Shown here: positions 61,340 through 64,000 of the stretch, piece after piece
Layout of the letters: every line of letters starts with the position of its first letter
How positions within the stretch are numbered: position 1 is the first letter of the stretch
Assembly: GCF_003952225.1 (NCBI RefSeq)
Contig: NZ_CP034437.1
Coordinates: 1,703,501-1,767,500 of the forward strand
Origin: Paenibacillus albus
Lineage (GTDB): Bacteria; Bacillota; Bacilli; Paenibacillales; Paenibacillaceae
Length of the DNA: 64,000 nucleotides
Direction of reading: 5' to 3'
Notes under the pieces: model-generated
Database searches by the model: none
Seen by the model: the letters and a program-made list of their open reading frames with translations, nothing else
What the model was told of the DNA's origin: nothing
Made by a program: the position numbers and the translations under genes

Positions 61340-61894
61340 ATGAAAGCATTGATCGTTATTGATTACACGGTTGATTTTGTAATAGGGAAGCTGCCTTGCG
61401 GAGAGCCTGCGATTGCGATTGAAGACCGTATCGCCGAGCTGACGCAGCAGTTTGTCCGGAGTGGAGATTTTGTCGTGATGGCGGTTGACCTTCATTATGA
61501 GCATGAGAAGCTGCACCCTGAGCACAAGCTGTTTCCTCCGCACAATATTGAAGGCACGCCGGGACGCGAGCTGTACGGCAAACTGCGAGATGTTTATGAA
61601 GCTGAGCATGAAAGTATCTATTGGATGGACAAAACTAGATATAGCGCTTTTTGCGGAACGGACTTGGAGCTGCAGCTTCGGATGCGGGGCATAACAGAGC
61701 TTCACCTTGTCGGTGTATGTACGGATATATGCGTGCTTCATACGGCGGTGGATGCTTATAACCGAGGCTTTCAAATTGCCGTTCATGCTGATAGTGTCGC
61801 AACGTTCAATCCGCAAGGTCATGAATGGGCGCTGCAGCATTTTACCGGATCGCTTGGCGCAGTGCTAATGAAGGACAATCAACTTATTAGGTGA
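61340..61894 (+). CDS. pncA: Nicotinamidase
   Basis: I take ATG 61340 (MKALIVIDYTVDFV) with GAGGATGGTGG upstream; ATG 61310 overlaps operator 2 and is unlikely. The 184-residue protein is an isochorismatase-fold hydrolase: Asp in VIDYTVDF, metal ligands in MAVDLHYEHEKLHPEH, the Lys in MDKTRYSAFCGTDL, and nucleophile Cys in VGVCTDICVLHTA. It deamidates nicotinamide to nicotinate in the cytosol, feeding PncB. It is followed 18 bp later by nadE. Confidence 0.92.
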   Translation: MKALIVIDYTVDFVIGKLPCGEPAIAIEDRIAELTQQFVRSGDFVVMAVDLHYEHEKLHPEHKLFPPHNIEGTPGRELYGKLRDVYEAEHESIYWMDKTRYSAFCGTDLELQLRMRGITELHLVGVCTDICVLHTAVDAYNRGFQIAVHADSVATFNPQGHEWALQHFTGSLGAVLMKDNQLIR

Positions 61895-61912
61895 ACTTAG
61901 AAGGAGATGTGA

Positions 61913-62749
61913 ATGACGATGGCGACAACGATGCAGAAACAAATCATAGCGGATCTCAAAGTAAAGCCTCAAATCAATGCAGCCGAGGAAGCGCGCAGTC
62001 GAGTGGAGTTTATGAAGGCTTATCTGAAACGTACAAAAGCACGGGGCTTTGTGCTAGGCATCTCCGGCGGGCAAGATTCGACGCTTGCGGGCAAGCTCGC
62101 GCAGCTTGCGGTAGATGAGTGGAATGCAGAGCATCAGGATCAAGTAAGCTTCATCGCTGTCCGGCTGCCGTATGGCGTACAGCAGGATGAATCGGATGCT
62201 CAAGATGCGATTAAGTATATCGCACCGACTCGCTCGGTGACTGTCAATGTGAAACCAGCAGTGGATGCGGCAGTCGAGCAGTTTACCGTAGCGACGGGCG
62301 AGAAGCTTGGTGATTTCCACAAAGGAAACGTGAAGGCTCGGGAGCGAATGAAAGCTCAGTATGATATTGCTGCCCACTACGGACTGCTGGTGCTTGGGAC
62401 CGACCATGCGGCGGAAGCAATCACAGGGTTCTATACGAAGCATGGCGACGGTGCTTGCGATATGGCTCCGATCTTTGGGCTTAATAAGCGGCAGGGACGT
62501 GCGGTGCTCAAGGCGCTGGGCTGCCCGGAGCATCTCTATATGAAGAAACCAACAGCCGATCTGGAAGATCTGAAGCCTGGTCTGCCGGATGAAGATGCGC
62601 TCGGTATGAGCTACGAGAATCTGGATGACTACTTGGAAGGCGTGACGTTGCCTGAGGAACTGAGTGATCGGATCGAAGCGCGGTATAGAGCTACGGAGCA
62701 TAAACGGCGCGGACCGGTTACTGTCTATGATGATTGGTGGAAGGGGTAA
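61913..62749 (+). CDS. nadE: NH3-dependent NAD+ synthetase
   Basis: ATG 61913 with AAGGAGATGTG upstream. The 278-residue protein has the PP-loop motif [70 protein letters not shown] and the [16 protein letters not shown] segment typical of ammonia-using NadE (no glutaminase domain). It amidates nicotinate adenine dinucleotide to NAD+, the last step of salvage. pncB starts 6 bp after its stop. Confidence 0.96.
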   Translation: MTMATTMQKQIIADLKVKPQINAAEEARSRVEFMKAYLKRTKARGFVLGISGGQDSTLAGKLAQLAVDEWNAEHQDQVSFIAVRLPYGVQQDESDAQDAIKYIAPTRSVTVNVKPAVDAAVEQFTVATGEKLGDFHKGNVKARERMKAQYDIAAHYGLLVLGTDHAAEAITGFYTKHGDGACDMAPIFGLNKRQGRAVLKALGCPEHLYMKKPTADLEDLKPGLPDEDALGMSYENLDDYLEGVTLPEELSDRIEARYRATEHKRRGPVTVYDDWWKG

Positions 62750-62755
62750 GGGCGG

Positions 62756-64000
62756 ATGGGCTACGATAATCTAACGCTTCACACGGACAAATATCAGATT
62801 AATATGATGTATGCGCATTGGGTGCAAGGCTCGCTGAATGATCGGGCGGTATTCGAGCTTTATTTCCGCAAGCTGCCGTTCGGCAACGGCTTCGCTGTGG
62901 CTGCTGGACTTGAGCGTGCGATTGCATATATAGAAGGACTCCATTTCGGTGAAGAAGAGATCGCCTACCTGAAGGAGCAAGAGGAGAATTACAAAGAAGA
63001 GTTTCTACAGCTGCTCCGCGAGTTTAAGTTTACAGGTCATTTGGACGCTGTACCGGAAGGGACGATCGTCTTCCCGAATGAACCGCTTATTCGCGTTGAG
63101 GCGCGGGTATTCGAGGCACAGCTCATTGAGACGGCGCTGCTCAACTTCGTCAACTTCCAGACCTTGATCGCGACTAAAGCATCGCGAATTAAGCAGGTCG
63201 CAGGCGATGACATACTGCTCGAGTTCGGCACACGTCGCGCGCAGGAAGCGGATGCCGCGATCTGGGGCGCACGGGCGGCGTATATTGCTGGCTTTCACGC
63301 GACTTCCAATATGCGTGCGGGTATGCTTTTCGGGATACCTTCCAAAGGAACCCATGCTCACGCTTGGGTGCAAGGCCACGAGACTGAAGAGGAAGCCTTC
63401 CGCAAATATGCGGAGGTGCTTCCCGATCAAGTAACTCTGCTTGTCGATACGTACGATACTTTGCGCAGCGGTGTGCCGAACGCGATCCGCATCGGACATA
63501 TGCTGGAGAGGCAGGGCAAGCGAATGATCGCCATCCGGTTGGACAGCGGTGACTTGGCCTATCTGTCTCAGCGTGCTCGAGCGATGCTCGATGAAGCGGG
63601 ATTGCCGTATGTGAAGATTGTCGCGTCGAATGATCTCGATGAGAACATTATCTTTAACTTAAAAGCACAAGGCGCGCGGATAGATACATGGGGAGTCGGT
63701 ACGCAGCTGATTACAGCAGGCGATCAACCCTCGCTCGGCGGGGTATATAAGCTTGTTGCTCGGGAACAAGAAGGAGCATTCATTCCCGTTATTAAGATTT
63801 CAGGCAATCCCGAGAAAGTAAGCACCCCCGGTATCAAGGAAGTGTACCGTATCATCAACCGAGAGAGCGGGATGGCAGACGGCGACTATATTACGCTCCG
63901 CGAGGAAGAGGCGGTGAGACGCGGAGAGCCTATCCAGCTCTACGATCCACTTCATCCTTATATGCCAACCGTTATTGATAAGTATGAAGCGGTTCCGCTG
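62756..64000 (+). CDS. pncB: Nicotinate phosphoribosyltransferase (runs off right edge)
   Basis: ATG 62756 with AAGGGGTAAGGGCGG upstream; 415 codons are open to the window edge. It starts LTLHTDKYQINMMYAHWVQG, the conserved PncB start, with ELYFRKLPFGNGFAVAAGLE, LLEFGTRRAQEADAAIWGAR, SNMRAGMLFGIPSKGTHAHA (with the active-site His), LVDTYDTLRSGVPNAI and IRLDSGDLAYLSQ following. It converts nicotinate and PRPP to nicotinate mononucleotide. The C-terminus is missing only because the window ends. Together with pncA and nadE it forms a nearly complete salvage route; the adenylyltransferase NadD is not here. Confidence 0.95.
   Translation, partial: MGYDNLTLHTDKYQINMMYAHWVQGSLNDRAVFELYFRKLPFGNGFAVAAGLERAIAYIEGLHFGEEEIAYLKEQEENYKEEFLQLLREFKFTGHLDAVPEGTIVFPNEPLIRVEARVFEAQLIETALLNFVNFQTLIATKASRIKQVAGDDILLEFGTRRAQEADAAIWGARAAYIAGFHATSNMRAGMLFGIPSKGTHAHAWVQGHETEEEAFRKYAEVLPDQVTLLVDTYDTLRSGVPNAIRIGHMLERQGKRMIAIRLDSGDLAYLSQRARAMLDEAGLPYVKIVASNDLDENIIFNLKAQGARIDTWGVGTQLITAGDQPSLGGVYKLVAREQEGAFIPVIKISGNPEKVSTPGIKEVYRIINRESGMADGDYITLREEEAVRRGEPIQLYDPLHPYMPTVIDKYEAVPL

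Noticed and set aside
61208..61840. Minus-strand open frame of 210 codons opposite pncA
   Set aside because: It crosses operator 2 and lies opposite a secure nicotinamidase with conserved active-site residues.

Overview
The window reads as the chromosome of a Paenibacillus-like Firmicute (Paenibacillaceae). The evidence is SLH-domain surface proteins, a lysine-rich secretome, AGGAGG-type ribosome binding sites with frequent TTG and GTG starts, many rho-independent terminators, intergenic repeats built on TTCGAA/TTCGTAA words, and CBO0543-type and copper-amine-oxidase-N-type Firmicute protein families. No rRNA, tRNA or CRISPR array was seen.

Region 1 (1-11.3 kb) is an AT-rich accessory region. 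It opens with a tightly coupled three-gene module: a GHKL ATPase/histidine-kinase-like protein cut by the window edge, a receiver-like protein, and an unrecognised protein. An HNH endonuclease follows after a terminator. Next comes wreckage of mobile elements: two copies of the 3' end of a tyrosine recombinase gene flanking a lipoprotein gene, phased TGGTG repeats like integrase arm sites, palindromes, a GGDEF remnant, a broken SLH protein and a Nudix gene.

Region 2 (11.3-28.3 kb) is an exopolysaccharide locus. A c-di-GMP-I (GEMM) riboswitch with terminator precedes a secreted beta-helix protein. A Gram-positive-type Pel operon follows: epimerase, PelD, PelE, a DUF2194 PelA-like deacetylase, PelF, and PelG fused in frame to a CotH-kinase domain. 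A VTC-domain protein and a frameshifted DUF4956 membrane protein complete it. PelD keeps an RxxD motif, so c-di-GMP may act on both RNA and protein. Two secreted proteins on the opposite strand (DUF4832 glycosidase-like, copper-amine-oxidase-N) lie beside it.

Region 3 (28.3-49.8 kb) is mostly core metabolism and envelope: a Nudix fragment and a broken CBO0543 gene, kynUBA tryptophan catabolism, an APH-type kinase, a heterodimeric ABC exporter with one degenerate ATP site, a cyclic-nucleotide-binding/SLC13 fusion transporter, an SLH-FnIII surface protein, a LysM L,D-transpeptidase, the ssuADCB sulfonate operon behind a leader terminator, and a secreted seven-repeat propeller.

Region 4 (49.9-64 kb) holds an acyl-CoA catabolic operon (AtuA-like pair, acyl-CoA dehydrogenase, carboxyltransferase, enoyl-CoA hydratase) without a biotin carboxylase, an ArsR regulator that looks leaderless with two SRPBCC proteins, a six-hairpin-glycosidase-like protein, a uracil permease, and an NAD salvage regulon (nrtR, pncA, nadE, pncB) with two matching palindromic operators. 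pncB runs off the right edge.
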